DNA of 64,000 nt from Sceloporus undulatus (lineage: Eukaryota > Chordata > Lepidosauria > Squamata > Phrynosomatidae). The stretch is from contig NC_056527.1 in NCBI RefSeq assembly GCF_019175285.1, positions 118,404,133 through 118,468,132 on the forward strand, read 5' to 3'. Of this stretch, positions 11,166 through 22,844 are shown in pieces. A program made the position numbers and the translations under genes. A model generated the notes under the pieces. The model ran no database searches, was not told the origin of the DNA, and saw only the letters and a list, made by a program, of their open reading frames with translations. The number at the start of each line of letters is the position of its first letter. Position 1 is the stretch's first letter.

Positions 11166-13655
11166 CTGGCATACCCTACTCAGACTTACCCATCCCGTTT
11201 CTCCGACTGAGAGTCTTTTGAGGACATGTAACACGATGGGGAGACAAGACAGGGGAGAGATAGCTGGCAAAAAAAATGTTATGGGATGGGTGGGGTTATA
11301 AATGACTTTAAAAATAACTTACTTGATAAGGAATGTGGGGAGATGCCACAGCAAAAGGGCATGTAAAGAGGCCAAAAATAACTTGCTCTACTCTGAGAGC
11401 CAGAGATTAACCCTCAAAAGATTTCTGTATTTTGATCTGCGGCCATCTTCATTCCAGACCCTTACTGGTGTGACTCCATTTTAAGGTGGGAAATCTAAAA
11501 TCAGCAGCAAGTACAATACCATGCCCCTACCATGTCTGTCCTGCCCCTCTTCATGGGGGGAGCACATTTAGCCAAGGGCCCACCAATGAGGAAGTTCCCC
11601 TTGCTAGGGAATAGTGACCAGAGATTCTGATGAAATAAATGATTTCTTTGCACTGACCTGCTGAAGTTTGGCACAACTCAGCATCTCAGCTGTTCCAGGT
11701 GTTCTCGTTTTCATTGCTGGTCTATTTGCCCTCATGACCTTGAATACAGCCTTCCCCAACTAAGGCTCTCTGGATGTACTTGGACTGCAGTTTTCATCAT
11801 CCCCAGCCAAGGTCCAGGATTTCTGGAGGGCTCCAGGTTGGGGAAGATTGTCTTGACAGCTAATTTGAATCCCAGTTTTGGGGGGGGGGGAGCAGGATAT
11901 AATGTTGTTAATAGCAATAATGGTAAGAACAGTGACATCTCATATGAAGCTGTCTATCATCTATCAGCTAAGCAGCTGTGTATCACCTGCAAAGAACCCT
12001 TCACTATGTAGCACTGAGGCTCAAAGATGACAGGGGAGCGCTCTTTACAGATGATACCCCACCTCTGTGTCCAGTAAGCCTCTTAAAATCCCTGCTCCTA
12101 TCAACAGGCAAAAAGAAGGGAACATTTATTTTAATACAAACTCAAGGTGCCATAGCAAAAATGTTCAAAGCCTTTGCTATAAAACTTGTTTCCACCTCTG
12201 TGTCGAAAGACGCCCAAACTCACCTGAGAAACAGACATTACAGCTAGGTCCACTAGACTATAGGTGCAGAAGTAGAAACTACAAGGAGTGTCAGGCTCAA
12301 ACCTGAGATGAAAGTCTGAATGAACTCTTGCTGACAACGGATTCCCCAGCTGTAAAAACTGGACTAGGATCCTGCAAAGCTTTGGCATGCTGACACAAAG
12401 ACAGAATGACAAGGAGACTACTAACAGGACTACTAAACTTTCAATTCCACTTTTCTTGTTAAACATTTAAATTAACAACAACAAGAACAAAAAGGAGTTG
12501 CCTCATACTAAGTCAAACTGTTGGCTAGCCTCACCCAGAATCCTTGTTTCAGCCTTCTGCAAAGTTTTGGGCCTTCAGTTGTATTGGACTACATAGCTGG
12601 CTGGGTATCTCTGGGAGCAGCAGCCCAGCAGGTCAGGAGGGTACCATGGGCAGGAAAAGCAGGTCTGATCTGAGTAGCAGCCATTCCTTAGCATAAGCCT
12701 TTCCTCACTCTGCTGCCCAAGGCCCTTCCACAAGTACTGATGTCAGGCACTCACCAAGAAAAATGTATGCTCTCTATCCCAATGTCTATTTTATCTTTCA
12801 CCAGAACCCAAAGGTCCCCTGTCAGGTGCAAAATGAGGCCGTGGGGAGGCAATTCAAGGAATGCCACTGGGCACAAAGCACCATCCAGAAATTAGATTTC
12901 AGTACCAGAACTTAAACCAATACACAAATACACTTAGGGGTAAGTGAGGAAGCTTTTTTCCCTTGCTATTATTAAGCAGCTAAGAGCGAAAAAAGGATTT
13001 GATTCACTACTGTAAACCATTCAGGGATCTACCCACAGACGCTACTATCCACCCCTGATTCCTGCCCTATTAAGACTCCCTGTCTCCTAAAAACCCAAGC
13101 AAAGTCTTTCCTTACAAGGCAAGAAGGTAGTTCAGACGAGTATGTTTCAGTGCAAAGATAAAAACAGCCATGCTTCCCTCTCAAACTGACCCACACTACA
13201 CACAGGTGGAGAGAAAGAGAGGCAGGCAGGGCCACCGGTCCGGAGGGACATGTGTCCATGCCAATCAAGAAGGGAAGAGATACAGTTACAAGGCCTCGCA
13301 TCTTTATTTCCTTACACAATAAAGGAACACGAAACTTAACGGCACAGAGATATAAATAAACTGCTGGCCTGGCGGATGGCTGCTGACTAATGCAGCTGAA
13401 AGCACAGGTGCGATCAGTAGTTCGCGTCAAGAGGGAAGACCTGAGCAGGAAAGCTGTTCTCAGGACATGCAGAGAGCAAGGATTTCAGATGATGTTATGC
13501 CCAATGAAGGAGAAAGGGAAAAAGCAAGTAGGTAAGAAGGGTGTGGCTCTCCTGTTGCAAGACCACCCCTTCTCCCACCAAGGAGCCACACGGTGTTTCC
13601 CCCTGGCCTCCCCAAGAGGTCTCTGATGGATGAGAGCAAAGGTTCCTCTAGTCCA

Positions 13656-13793
13656 GTGGTCCCCAAACTGTGCCCTTTAAGAGATTTTGGACTTCAGCTC
13701 CCAGACGCCTCAGCCATGTTGGCCAGTAGTCTGGGATTCTGGGAGCTGAAATCCAAAATCTCTTAAAGCTCACCGTTTGGGGACCACTGGGCG
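13656..13793. mobile_element. Foldback MITE with CAGTGGTCCCCAAACTG ends (hAT-like)
   Basis: The ends CAGTGGTCCCCAAACTG and CGTTTGGGGACCACTG are inverses, and the whole 138 bases folds on itself through TTTGGACTTCAGCTCCCAGA. Diverged relatives lie tandemly at about 16030-16260 and 16262-16525, between FXR2 exon 1 and the rest of intron 1. No clear target duplication was found. Confidence 0.6.
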
Positions 13794-15227
13794 AATAGAT
13801 GCCCCAATGGGAAGCCCACAAGCAGCAGGGCACAAAGGCAAACAGCTGCTCCATATGGCAGCCCCCCACAACTGGTACTTTGAGGCAAATCCCCACTAAT
13901 ACCAGACCTGGTTGGTACACAAGCATCATGGCTTGCAGCCACTGAGAGCCTTACACATTGGTACAGTCCCCTTTAATAGTGGTCCCAGCTGGTAGCCGTC
14001 GTCCAGCTGCCCTTTCAAAGTTCAGGCCCTAGAGAGGAAGGGCCTAATGCTGTGGTAACATTAAGCTCCAAAAAGGCACAGCAGCAACTGACACTATTCT
14101 TTCCCACCACACACACAAAAAGCTATCTGATCTCCACTGGCAGCCTCCTAAAACTTCCCTCCCACTGCCACAATCCCAGTTCCTTAATCTCTCATTGCTG
14201 GTCCAGGAGCATCCCTAAAGAAAATGGAAACACATCTCAAGATGTGGGCAATGCCTGCTTTTCCATTCATCCCCTGTCAGCAAAGTCAGGCATCTGAGAA
14301 GGTTTGTGGAGCTGGAGAAATGCTGGGAAAAGGCTCCGTCAGGATGGACCTCCAAAGCGGAGCGAGACGCCAGAATATATTGTTTTACAAAACAGCAAGG
14401 ACCCTGACAGAACAGCAGAAGAACCATAACCGACACCGGGAATTACCACTGACACAGGCTAGCCTGAAGAAGAAGAGCCCTCCCTCCGGTCCATCTGCCT
14501 TGGTCCAGCCCTCCAAGGGAGAGAAGAACTGCTGGACCCAATCCCCTGCCCCCTCACCATTCCCTTCTCCTTTTGTGTCGTGTCTTTTAGATTGTGAGGG
14601 CAGGGAACCGTCTATTATCCCCTCTGTTGTAAACTGCTCAGATTCTCAGTGATTGGGCGGTATATAAAGAAATCCTATTATTTATTATTATTATTAAGAT
14701 GCTCAGAAGATGTGCTGGGTGTATGTTGGTGGTGGTGGTGGTGACAAAAAGCCCGAGTAATGCTTCAGCCTGTGGATGCTCTTAAGGCCCTCTTCAGCCT
14801 CCAGACCCTTCTGTGGATTTCACCAGCCGCTCCCCCAGTTTCTGCTTCTTCTCAAGAACAGCTGCAGAATGACCCTGGGCACAAGTGACTCTGCCTGAGA
14901 CCAGCTAAACTGGGAGACACCCAGGAGACAATTCTCAAGATCTTCAGGTATTGACTAGGAAGCAATTGTGGCTTAAAACCATGGAAAGCCACAGCTGCCA
15001 GTCACAGTTTGCAATACTGGGCCCAATGGACACCCCCCCCCAATGCATCTGACTCAGTGATAAAAAGCAGAAATGTTTCAACTGCCACGAAAGAAGGGGA
15101 GTCCGGGCCCCCCCCCCCCTTCCTGCCATCCCACCTTCAACATGCTCCTAGGAATTGGAAACTAAGCATGATGGACCCTCAGATGGGAGATCTCCAGGAG
15201 CAAAAGGAAGAATGTCCAGGAGCTGTA

Positions 15228-15612
15228 GTTGCTGTATGCCTTCAAGTTGTTTCAGACTTATGGTGACCCTAAGGCAAACCTATCACAGGGTTTTCTTGAC
15301 AATGTTTGTTCAAAAGTGGTTTGCCATTGCTATCCTCTGAGGCTGAGAGGATGTGACTTGCCCAGGGTCAAGCAATGTGTCTGTATGCCAAGCAGAGATA
15401 GGAACGCTTGCTGTGGTATGCCATCAAGTCATTTCCCACTTATGTTGATGCTATAATGCAGTTGTCTTGGCAAGGTTTTAAAGAGGGGCTGGGGTTGCCA
15501 TTGCCATCCTCTGAGGCTGAGAGGCTGTGACTTGCCCAGGGTCAAGCAATGGGTTTGTACGGCCGAGTGGGAATTTGAAAACTGGTCCCCAGAGCTCAAG
15601 CCACAACACCAA
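15228..15612 (-). mobile_element. Two Sauria-type SINE copies in tandem
   Basis: Each copy (about 15228-15405 and 15409-15612) reads on the minus strand from a tRNA-like head through GACCCTGGGCAAGTCACA, CTCTCAGCCTCAGAGGATG and a tail close to CCATAAGTCGGAAACGACTT, which resembles the Bov-B LINE 3' end. Family knowledge: Sauria SINEs use Bov-B machinery and are restricted to scaled reptiles. Both copies are diverged and point the same way. Confidence 0.6.
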
Positions 15613-16019
15613 GCTGGCAGGAAGGGGAGCACAAATCTCCCAGGTCCTTGAAAGGGGGAATGGGACCAATTCAGCCCAGTATTGCCAGCTCTGCCTGGTA
15701 GTCTCCTCTCCTTCCTTCGACCAACAAGCGTCCATCCGAGGAGGAGGAGGAGGAGACCGCCAGCTCAGCTTCCCTAATTCCTGGTCTGGGGCCCAATCTC
15801 TCCCCCAAAGGCTCATCCTCCCCGCACCTTGTGCAAACACTGTCCCCTCCTCAAAAGGCCCCTCAAATGGAGTCTCCCTCCTCCCCAGCCAATTCCCACC
15901 CCCCACATCTCAGCTCATCCCTTCCCCACACTGGCCCTTTGGGCTATGGCTTTGATTGAGAGTTCCTGCAGGGCAGAAGGGAGTTGGACTGGATGGCCCT
16001 TGGGGTCTCTTCCAACTCT

Positions 16020-16525
16020 AGGACTCTATTGGCCCACATGGCTAAGGCTTCTGGGAGCTGAAGTCCAAAGTCTCTTCAGGGACACAGTTCTGGGAACCAC
16101 TGACGGTACTTGCCCATTGGGAAACCATACTTACATTGGGGCAGGGGTCCCCAAACTGTGCCTCTGAAGAGATTGTGGGACAACATCTCCCAGAAGTCTC
16201 AGCCACGTTGGCCAATAGGCTGGGATTCTGGGAACTGAAGTCCAAAAACCCTTAATAGATAGTATTTTAGTACCCCAAACTGTGCCCTTTAAGAGACTCT
16301 GGACTCCAGCTCCCAGAAGACCCAGCCATGTCGGCCAATAGCCTGGGATTCTGGGAGCTGGAGTCCAAAATCTCTTAAAGGGAACAAATGTAAGCCTAAC
16401 TGTTTCCTTTGAGATTGTTGGCCTCCATCTCCCAGAATCCCAGGCCACTGGCCGACATGGCTGGGGCTCCTGGGAGATGAAGCCCAAAATGCCCTTAAAG
16501 GGCCACCGTTTGGGGACCCCTGGAC
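16020..16525. repeat. Cluster of diverged foldback MITEs beside FXR2 exon 1
   Basis: Three or four copies of the CCCCAAACTGTGCCC type follow one another. Each has TTGGCCAATAG-type centres and CTGGGA(A/G)CTGAAGTCC arms. The cluster stops about 140 bases before FXR2 exon 1. Confidence 0.55.
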
Positions 16526-16539
16526 TAGAGCCTCGGAGG

Positions 16540-17350
16540 GGGTCTTTTGAGGAAGAAGGGGGCTCCCTCGGCCCCTCCCCTCCCGGCCTCAGGTCTCCAT
16601 GGCAACCGCGGGGGCCCCGCCCACCCCTCCGTCTCCGTGGCAACCGGGGCTCCTCTCCCTTCCTCACCTTGTAGAAGGCCCCGTTGGAGCCGCGGACCTC
16701 GACGGGGAGGCCCTCCATGGGCCCCGAGGGCGCCGCCGCAGGAGGAGGAGGCGGCGGAGGAGGAGGAGGGGGTCCGGGGGCGGCCGAGGAGGACGACGGC
16801 GGCGGAGGGGAAGACGCTCCGCCGCCGCCGCCGTCGCTGCTCCTCCTCCTCGGGGCCGGTTCTTCTTCCCCTTCTTCTTGCGGCGCCTCTGCCGCCTCTG
16901 AGGGGGGGACGGGGGCGGGACGGGCCCCGGCCTCCACGGGCTCCGCCACCGTGACCGCTCCCTTCAAGCCGTGGCCTCGCGAGGCCCGGCCCCCCACCCT
17001 CTCCCCGGCCGCGGCACGGCCTGATAGCCCTCTCTGGCGCCGCTGCCTCCGCGGGCCCCGTCCTTCTCCTCCGAAGGAAAGACCGAATGAGACCCACCGA
17101 CCTCCCCTTACACAGCCAGGCGGCCACTGCGCCTGCGCGAGCCTCTGCGCATGCGTAAGCGCGCGCCGTCGTCGACAGAGGACGCTTTCCTTTCTTCCCC
17201 GCCCCGCCCTCTCCGACCAGACCACGCCCACTACAGTCCTTATACGCCCTCCTCTTTCAAGCTCCGCCCCTCTGTACCCGAACCGAGCCAATCGTAGGCG
17301 GGGATTCCGCTAAAGAGGCGGGGCGGGACCAATTTTTTTCCCCTGACACA
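16540..17350 (-). promoter_or_regulatory. FXR2: CpG-rich FXR2 promoter and first-exon region
   Basis: CpG density rises sharply here compared with the flanks. An NRF1-type palindrome CTGCGCATGCGT lies at 17145-17156, with a second related site (ACTGCGCCTGCGC) just upstream at about 17127. A GC box GGGGCGGG lies at about 17319-17326 and CCAAT boxes start at 17288. No TATA box was seen. The layout fits a housekeeping-type dispersed promoter firing leftward into FXR2. It may also fire rightward, but I found no gene on that side. Within the transcribed part, a GGA/GGC-rich stretch (16741-16772) encodes a run of 11 prolines in the open frame, and CGG/CGA triplets (16817-16835) encode glycines. Confidence 0.75.
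16668..16718 (-). CDS. FXR2: FXR2 exon 1 (coding part)
   Basis: Read on the minus strand, this stretch encodes MEGLPVEVRGSNGAFYK, the N-terminal start of the first Tudor (Agenet) domain of the FMR1/FXR family. It is followed by a donor AAG|GTGAGG. FXR proteins bind RNA through Tudor, KH and RGG regions and act in ribonucleoprotein granules and translation control. Human FXR2 has GLPVEVRGSNGAFYK at the same place, so FXR2 fits better than FMR1 or FXR1, and exon 2 agrees. The ATG at 16718-16716 is the only in-frame ATG in a frame that stays open upstream to about 17291, so it was chosen as the start. The open frame upstream is rich in proline, glycine, serine and glutamate, and a longer N-terminus from a near-cognate codon is possible. 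The exon sits in a CpG-rich promoter region. Confidence 0.9.
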
Positions 17351-17849
17351 CCCAATAGAAAACGAAAGGCTTTCTTTCTCATAGTTACTTCCTCTCCTCC
17401 CCCCCCCCCCCGGCAACATGCCAATCATAGTTGGGGGGGTTCCTTCCACTTTCGCTCAACAGGATTTATGAGCGTTGGCCAATCCCAAAAGAGGCCCGCT
17501 TTTAAAAGCCAATCGTGAAAGTATTCTTGGCTCCGTCGCAACCAATCCTGGCTCGGCTTTTTTTTGTCCCACCTTTTTCCCTTTCAGTCCTCAAAGGGTC
17601 GGTAGACGGATGACACACTGAGAGGGAGGGGAGGAGTCGGAGGAGCCACGCCCCGTCTCCTTGAAAGTGCTCATCGCACGGAAAGTCCCGCCCATAACTA
17701 GGGCGCTTGCTCGGTCTTGATTGGTTCGCTCGCCACGTCAATTGATAAGGCGGTCATTTGAGGGAAAAAGAAATTTTCTCCACAGAGTACTAGGGCGGGG
17801 TCGGAATCCCTCATATTTTGGACCCGCCTACATTTTTTAGTGGACCAAT
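17288..17849. promoter_or_regulatory. Cluster of nine CCAAT/ATTGG boxes upstream of FXR2
   Basis: CCAAT occurs at 17288, 17329, 17352, 17421, 17479, 17509, 17542 and 17845, and the inverted ATTGG at 17720. That is nine boxes in about 560 bases. Several have the NF-Y-preferred context (GCCAATC, ACCAATC, ATTGGTT). NF-Y binding is inferred, not shown. The cluster begins at the outer edge of the CpG-rich region. Confidence 0.6.
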
Positions 17850-17854
17850 CAACG

Positions 17855-17947
17855 TGCGCAGTCACCCTCCTTCGTTATCAGTCAATAGTGGGCAGTGACT
17901 CCGCACCCCTTTTTTTAGGGTTGTGGGTTCGAATCCCGCCTGCGCTC
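17855..17947 (+). other. Possible degenerate tRNA-like remnant with perfect B box
   Basis: GGTTCGAATCC at 17926-17936 is a perfect RNA polymerase III B box. It sits in a plausible T-arm (GTGGG ... CCCGC). GCGCAG at 17856-17861 can pair with CTGCGC at about 17940-17945, as an acceptor stem would. I could not fit a good A box, D arm or anticodon arm, and a run of T interrupts the middle. It is a tRNA relic or an orphan B box, not a functional tRNA as far as can be seen. Confidence 0.25.
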
Positions 17948-18339
17948 AATTGTTTGAGGGAAAATATTACTGTATGACTTTTTAAAGCTAAATATAGGCG
18001 ACGTGATACACATTATTACAGTAATTAAAAACAAAAATGACTAGCTGTTTAGTTTGAAAACACATGTATTCATATCAAGTCTTTATAATATTTATATAAT
18101 GTCACATAAAGTTTTTGTAACTGAATATAAAACATGACTGACATCCCCAAGAAAACATCTGATGATTTATTCATCCAAAAAACTAGTTTTAATCACTTCC
18201 AAGTCCCTCATCAAACTACAATTCCCAGGATTCCACAGGAGGATTAGAGTCATGACCTTTAAAATAGCCTGAAATTGAGATAAACTGTGTGAGGCAGATA
18301 TTGTCACCCATATTTTCTTCTTGGAACATTGAGACTAAG

Positions 18340-19840
18340 GGTGCGTCCACATGGCAGAAATAATGCAATTTAACACCTCTTTAATTGCTGTAGAGCCATC
18401 CTGAGGAATCCTGGGATTTGTAGTCTTACAAGGTTTTTAGCCCCTCAAAACTACAACTCCCAGGAATCTGTAGGATGGAGCCATGGCAGTTCAAAGCGGT
18501 GCCAGACTCCATTAGTTCTACAAAGCAGATGCACTCTAAAGCTCAAAAGGTGTAAACTGTATTACATAATCAAACTGCTCTAACTGTCATGGCTCCATCC
18601 TGTGGGATCCTGGGATTTGTAGTTTTGTTGTGACACCAGAGCTGCCTGACAGGGAAGATTAAACATCTCACCAAACTACAAATCCCATAATTCTATTGCA
18701 TTGAGGCCATGGCAGTAAAAGCACTGTCAAAGTGATCTAATTCTGCAGTGCAGATCAGGCCAAAATGTATTGGATCCTAACTGACTTTCATTTTGGAACT
18801 CAAACAACAAGGGACCCTGTCCTTTGAGGGGGGTCTTGGCCTTAAAAATACACATTGAAACCATTTAAAAAGTAGAAGCGTTGTTACTCTCATTATAATA
18901 AACAGTGAGAAAGCTGTGCCATTCTGTGGTGATTTCAAAAATGATCAACAATGTTGGTTTCATAAATTCTCCTCAGGCAGTTTGAGAAGAAAAAGGGCAC
19001 CAATATGGCTGACTGAGGGACACAAAATGGCCGTGCTGCCGACTCAGACATGAGCCCTTGTTACCTCATGCTTAGCAACTGTTAAGCCATGGGATGCATC
19101 CACATGGCAGAATTAAAGCAGATTGACACCACTTTAACTGCTATGATGACTCCATCCCATGGCATTCTGGGATTTGTAGTTTGTTGTATTCAGCCTGGTC
19201 TGTCAGGGTGCTCTGGTGCCTCACGAAACTAGAAATCCCATTATTTCTGTAGGACAGAGTCATGGCAGTTGTGTCAAACCGCTTTAGTTTTGCAATATGG
19301 ATACAGCTTCAGTGTTCACACACATGCCTTTCACACACAGACGTGTGTTCAGAAATGTCCATTTTCTCTTTTTTCACACAAACACAAATTTTCACACGTA
19401 TCCATTTCACACTATATTTTTGCGATATTCTCTCTTCCTCGCTTGTCTCAGGCTGCATCTACATTGCAGAATTAATCCAGTTTCATAATGCGCTTTAACT
19501 GCCGTGGCTCAATGCTATAGAATCCTGAGATTTGTAGCTTTGTGAGGTATTTTGCCTTCTCTGCTGTCACAACAAACTGGACTGCGATTCCCAGAATTCC
19601 TCACCATTGGCTATGGCTGCATCTACACTGCAGGGTTAATGCAGTTTGACACCGCTTTAACTGCCATGGCTCAATGCGACTGAGTTCTGGGATCTGCAGT
19701 TCTGTGAGCTATGTAGCTTTCTCTGTTGGTGAGCTCTGCTACCACAACAAACTATGGATTCCCAGGATTCCATAGGATGGAGACATGGCAGTTAAAGCAG
19801 TGTCAAACTGCATTATTTCTACAGTGCAGATGGGCCTTTG
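18340..19840. repeat. Cluster of five foldback MITEs with ACTACAAATCCCAGAATTCC arms
   Basis: Five copies (about 18340-18532, 18553-18765, 19090-19315, 19450-19610 and 19615-19835) share ends like GCATCTACACTGCAGAA. Their arms contain GATTTGTAGTTT and AACTACAAATCCCA and nearby TTTGACACCGCTTTAACTGC in inverse pairs. Other copies lie at 26831-26990, 28290-28550, 34690-34850, 35229-35452, 36452-36640, 39170-39300, 41300-41505, 49990-50115, 57660-57830 and 61072-61515. They are noncoding DNA-transposon derivatives of unassigned family. Confidence 0.7.
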
Positions 19841-20154
19841 GTTATGGCTTCTCAGCATTGGTGCTGGCAGCACTGACTCTGTGCATGCTCAGAGGTGCTC
19901 TCCTTTATGCGTGGATTTCTGGATTCCTATTAATTTCTCATTAATTTCCTTCCCAAAGGCTGAGCTGCCCTCTAGTGCCCATCCCTTATATCACAATTTC
20001 TCATTTATTAATTAAAACAACTAATTTTTACTATTAGGACTGGAGCTAATGGGGAAAATGTGGCATGCTAGAAATTGTTAGACTACAACACCCATCATTC
20101 CTCACCATTCACTAACATCTGCTAGGACTTGAAGTCCAAAAGGTCCAGAGGGAC

Positions 20155-20435
20155 ACACCTGTACTTTCCAAATATTCCAAAATCCAAACCTTTTTTGTGT
20201 ATAAAATACGTAAACACACACACACATAATAAATATTGTGTACAGTATAAAATTACCTTCAGGCTAGGTGCATAAGGTGGACGTGAAACGTTCATGAATC
20301 TTGTGTTGAGACTAGAATCCTACCTTCAAGGTATCTCATTATATGCAAATATTCCAAAATCCAAAACACTTATTATCCCCTAATGCTTGGGGCCAGAAGA
20401 GTTTTCGGTTTCGGATTCTGGAATATTTGCATGTA
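20155..20435 (-). mobile_element. Tigger/pogo-like element fragment
   Basis: On the minus strand it reads GAATCCGAAACCGAAAACTC, CATATAATGAGATACCTT and GATTTTGGAATATTTG, matching a Tigger-type element family shared with mammals. Related pieces lie at 27405-27600 (minus) and 51705-51965 (plus). Shorter Tigger-like pieces with CTTGGTATCTG and CTCAAGTCCCATTATATGCA are at 23840-23955, 31490-31780 (three), 45198-45330, 56788-56900 and 60120-60362 (two). Confidence 0.5.
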
Positions 20436-21116
20436 CGAATATATTGCATTGCATCATATCACTGATATACAAAATATGCTGCATATCACTGCTGCACAGA
20501 AATAGAGAGCTCTGTCCCAGTTGCTGCAATGGGAATGCTATAGTATAGCCCTTAAAAAGTGCAATGGGTAACTGGGTTTTCCATCTTTGGCTGTTTTTGC
20601 AGGGCCAATACCTTCTGTCTTTAGGTCAGCCTGGCGCCCCACAGCGGTCTCTGGGGCAGGCTGGCATTGAGTCACGCTGGCTGGCATGTGAGCCCCATCC
20701 TTCCCCCTGACCTTCTCTTTGGCTGATCCCTTGCGGCTGGTTTTGTCTCCTTTTACTGTAAAAACCCTTTATCTCTTTTCCCCTAAACGCCGGCTGTAAA
20801 TCAGGCAGCCTTTTAGGGACTGGGGCTCGGTGCCAAAAGTGGGGGGCATTGCTTGGTGGAGTGGGGCAGAGAGACAAGGAGGTGGCATTTCCCCATTCTG
20901 CCAACTTCGCTTCTTCTGCATTTCAAAATTTCTGGTTTTTAAGCAACCTTTGTGAAAGCCGCTGCACTTGATTCAGTGCTTCCAATGTATTTTATGCGCC
21001 TGGGATGGGGCATAAATTGTGGGGAGAAGGTGGGCACTCAATAGCGAAGAATCAGCCCCCAGACCCCCACAAACCATGCCCAGCCACTCTTGGAGAGAAT
21101 CATAGAAAATAGGATT

Positions 21117-21411
21117 TTATCACACTGGGGCTGGTTTTGACATGAAAGAGAGATTAAAGCGTATTTAAAGCATCCCGCAAATGAAGCAAAAATGGCAAGT
21201 AATTGCAGCAAATGATTATCACACATAATTGTGCAAATAAAATGATATCGGAAACACATTGTTGCTGAAAGCCTGGAAGTGAAAAGATGCGCATCAATGC
21301 TCTTTGGTGACCACTTTCATGGCGGGTTTTGTGCAACATTGTGTGGAATGATGTGACTTTTCCCCCCGGGATATTTGCAGGATAAACTCCCGATCTCCTT
21401 TGTGTGATAAA
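21117..21411. mobile_element. MITE with TTTATCACAC ends
   Basis: The ends TTTATCACACTGGGGCTG and TTTGTGTGATAAACT are inverses. Shared internal blocks (AAAGAGAGATTAAAGCG, CATCCCGCAAATGAAGC, GGATAAACTCCCGATCT) identify further copies at 59040-59342 and 62547-62717. It is noncoding. Confidence 0.6.
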
Positions 21412-21613
21412 CTTGATAGAGTTTGAAGAGACTCCAAGGGCTATTATCCCCAGACTGCCAAATAGGGAGGCCATGAGGACATGGAAAGGATAGATACTGT
21501 TATTTTCATAATTGAATTCTATTTTAATTTTTGTACACTTTTAATTGAACCATTTTTTAATAATGTAAGCCTCCCTGCGTCCCAGCCTTGGCAGAAGGGC
21601 GGGATATAAATAA

Positions 21614-21616
<3 letters not shown>

Positions 21617-21668
<52 letters not shown>
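21617..21668 (+). repeat. (AAT)n array on a LINE 3' tail
   Basis: A LINE-like tail (GTAAGCCTCCCTGCGTCCCA, then GGCGGGATATAAATAAATA) runs directly into about 17 AAT units. The same arrangement is seen at 14600-14695, 26700-26770 and 27840-28020 on the plus strand, and reversed at 54159-54290. Confidence 0.8.
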
Positions 21669-21669
<1 letters not shown>

Positions 21670-21691
21670 CAATAAATATTCTGGCATTTTA

Positions 21692-21701
21692 NNNNNNNNN
21701 N
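21692..21701. other. Assembly gap of 10 N
   Basis: A run of 10 N lies 24 bases after an (AAT)n array of about 50 bases. The true length of the gap is unknown. The sequence on either side cannot be assumed contiguous. Confidence 0.95.
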
Positions 21702-22844
21702 TTCCAGAAAAGGAACTGTTCCCAAGTTGAAAATTTTCCCCAATTTCTATTCCTTTTAAGTACAAATCTCATCATCCCCAAATCCTAAAGTTTGTAGGAA
21801 AAAAAGAGGGGGGATAATAAGTTTTCCTAAGCAGAAAGCTTTTTCCAGGTCCCTTTCTTTGTAAGAAAAATCCCATCGTTCCCAATTTCTGGGATTTGCC
21901 ATTTAAAACAAGGAACTCTTCCCAAGCAGAAAGTTCTTATGGGTTCCTAACTAGGCATTTATGGGGTCAGTATTTCACTTAATTTTTTAAAGGAATTGTT
22001 CTGAAACGGGAAATATTTCCAGTGTTCTTTTTGGTCAACAAATACCATAATTTGCTAATTCTGGGACTTATCATCATCATAATAAAAAGGACAATGTTTC
22101 CTAAATGAAAAATTGTTTCCAAGTTTCTTTCATTCTGGACTACAAACCCCAGATTCCCCAAATTCTGACCCTGGTGATCCCAAAAACTGCAGGAGAGAGA
22201 GAGAAGATGCCCTTTTCAATCAGAATCACCAGAAAGTCATACATAACTTTCTGCATGTTCCCAACTTGGGAGATTCCAGAATTTGTAGTTTCCCCCTAAA
22301 AAGAAACTCTCCTCCCCTGACAGCTGTTTGTTTTACTTTTGGGGGTCGCCCCTAAAAGCTAGACAACTGAGGTTGGAAAGAGGTTGGGGAGCAGGAGAAT
22401 GCAGTTGGATCAATGGGCCCTTTGACCCCCAAAGCATCCCATTTGGGCATCCAGAGACCCTGCAATGACGTCAAGCCAGCGAGGCCTGAATGCCGCCGTT
22501 GGCAAGGGAAATCCCCAGCCGGTGCCAAGAATGTGCCCCAGGCCCGTCTCTCTGAGAGCATCTCCATGCGCCCCCATGGTTGCCACCGCCCCCACTTCCC
22601 TTGCCAAAAGTAGGGGCTGTGAATGCAGGGGGTCAAGGGGCTTTTTTTAGCCATCTGCTGGACCCAAAGGGGACTGGTGGCCAGGAGATGCGCAATGCGT
22701 GTCCCCGAGAAACCTTTCTTGCGAAACCCACATCATGCCCAGCCTTTCCTTTGTCTCACTGGAAAGCATGGAAAAAGTGTGGGATTTTAAAGGACTTGGG
22801 GGTCCTGTTTCCCATGCAACCCCCCCTCCAACAAGCTCTGTCAT

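Larger units (their letters stand above)
5529..16667 (-). other. FXR2: FXR2 intron 1
   Basis: This 11.1 kb between the two FXR2 exons holds the nested element (6210-6865), 5S-like SINEs, CR1 (7964-8185), an L2 fragment, an (ATT)n tail of a LINE (14600-14695), the tandem SINEs and the MITE cluster. At 8190-9250, 9780-10650, 11170-13650 and 13800-14600 I found only short chance ORFs and no coding match. Confidence 0.6.

Noticed and set aside
16684-17313. 209-residue plus-strand ORF opposite FXR2 exon 1, with poly-Gly and Pro-rich stretches
   Set aside because: It is the complement of the GC-rich FXR2 first exon. High GC suppresses stops in all frames, and the composition is low complexity with no domain.
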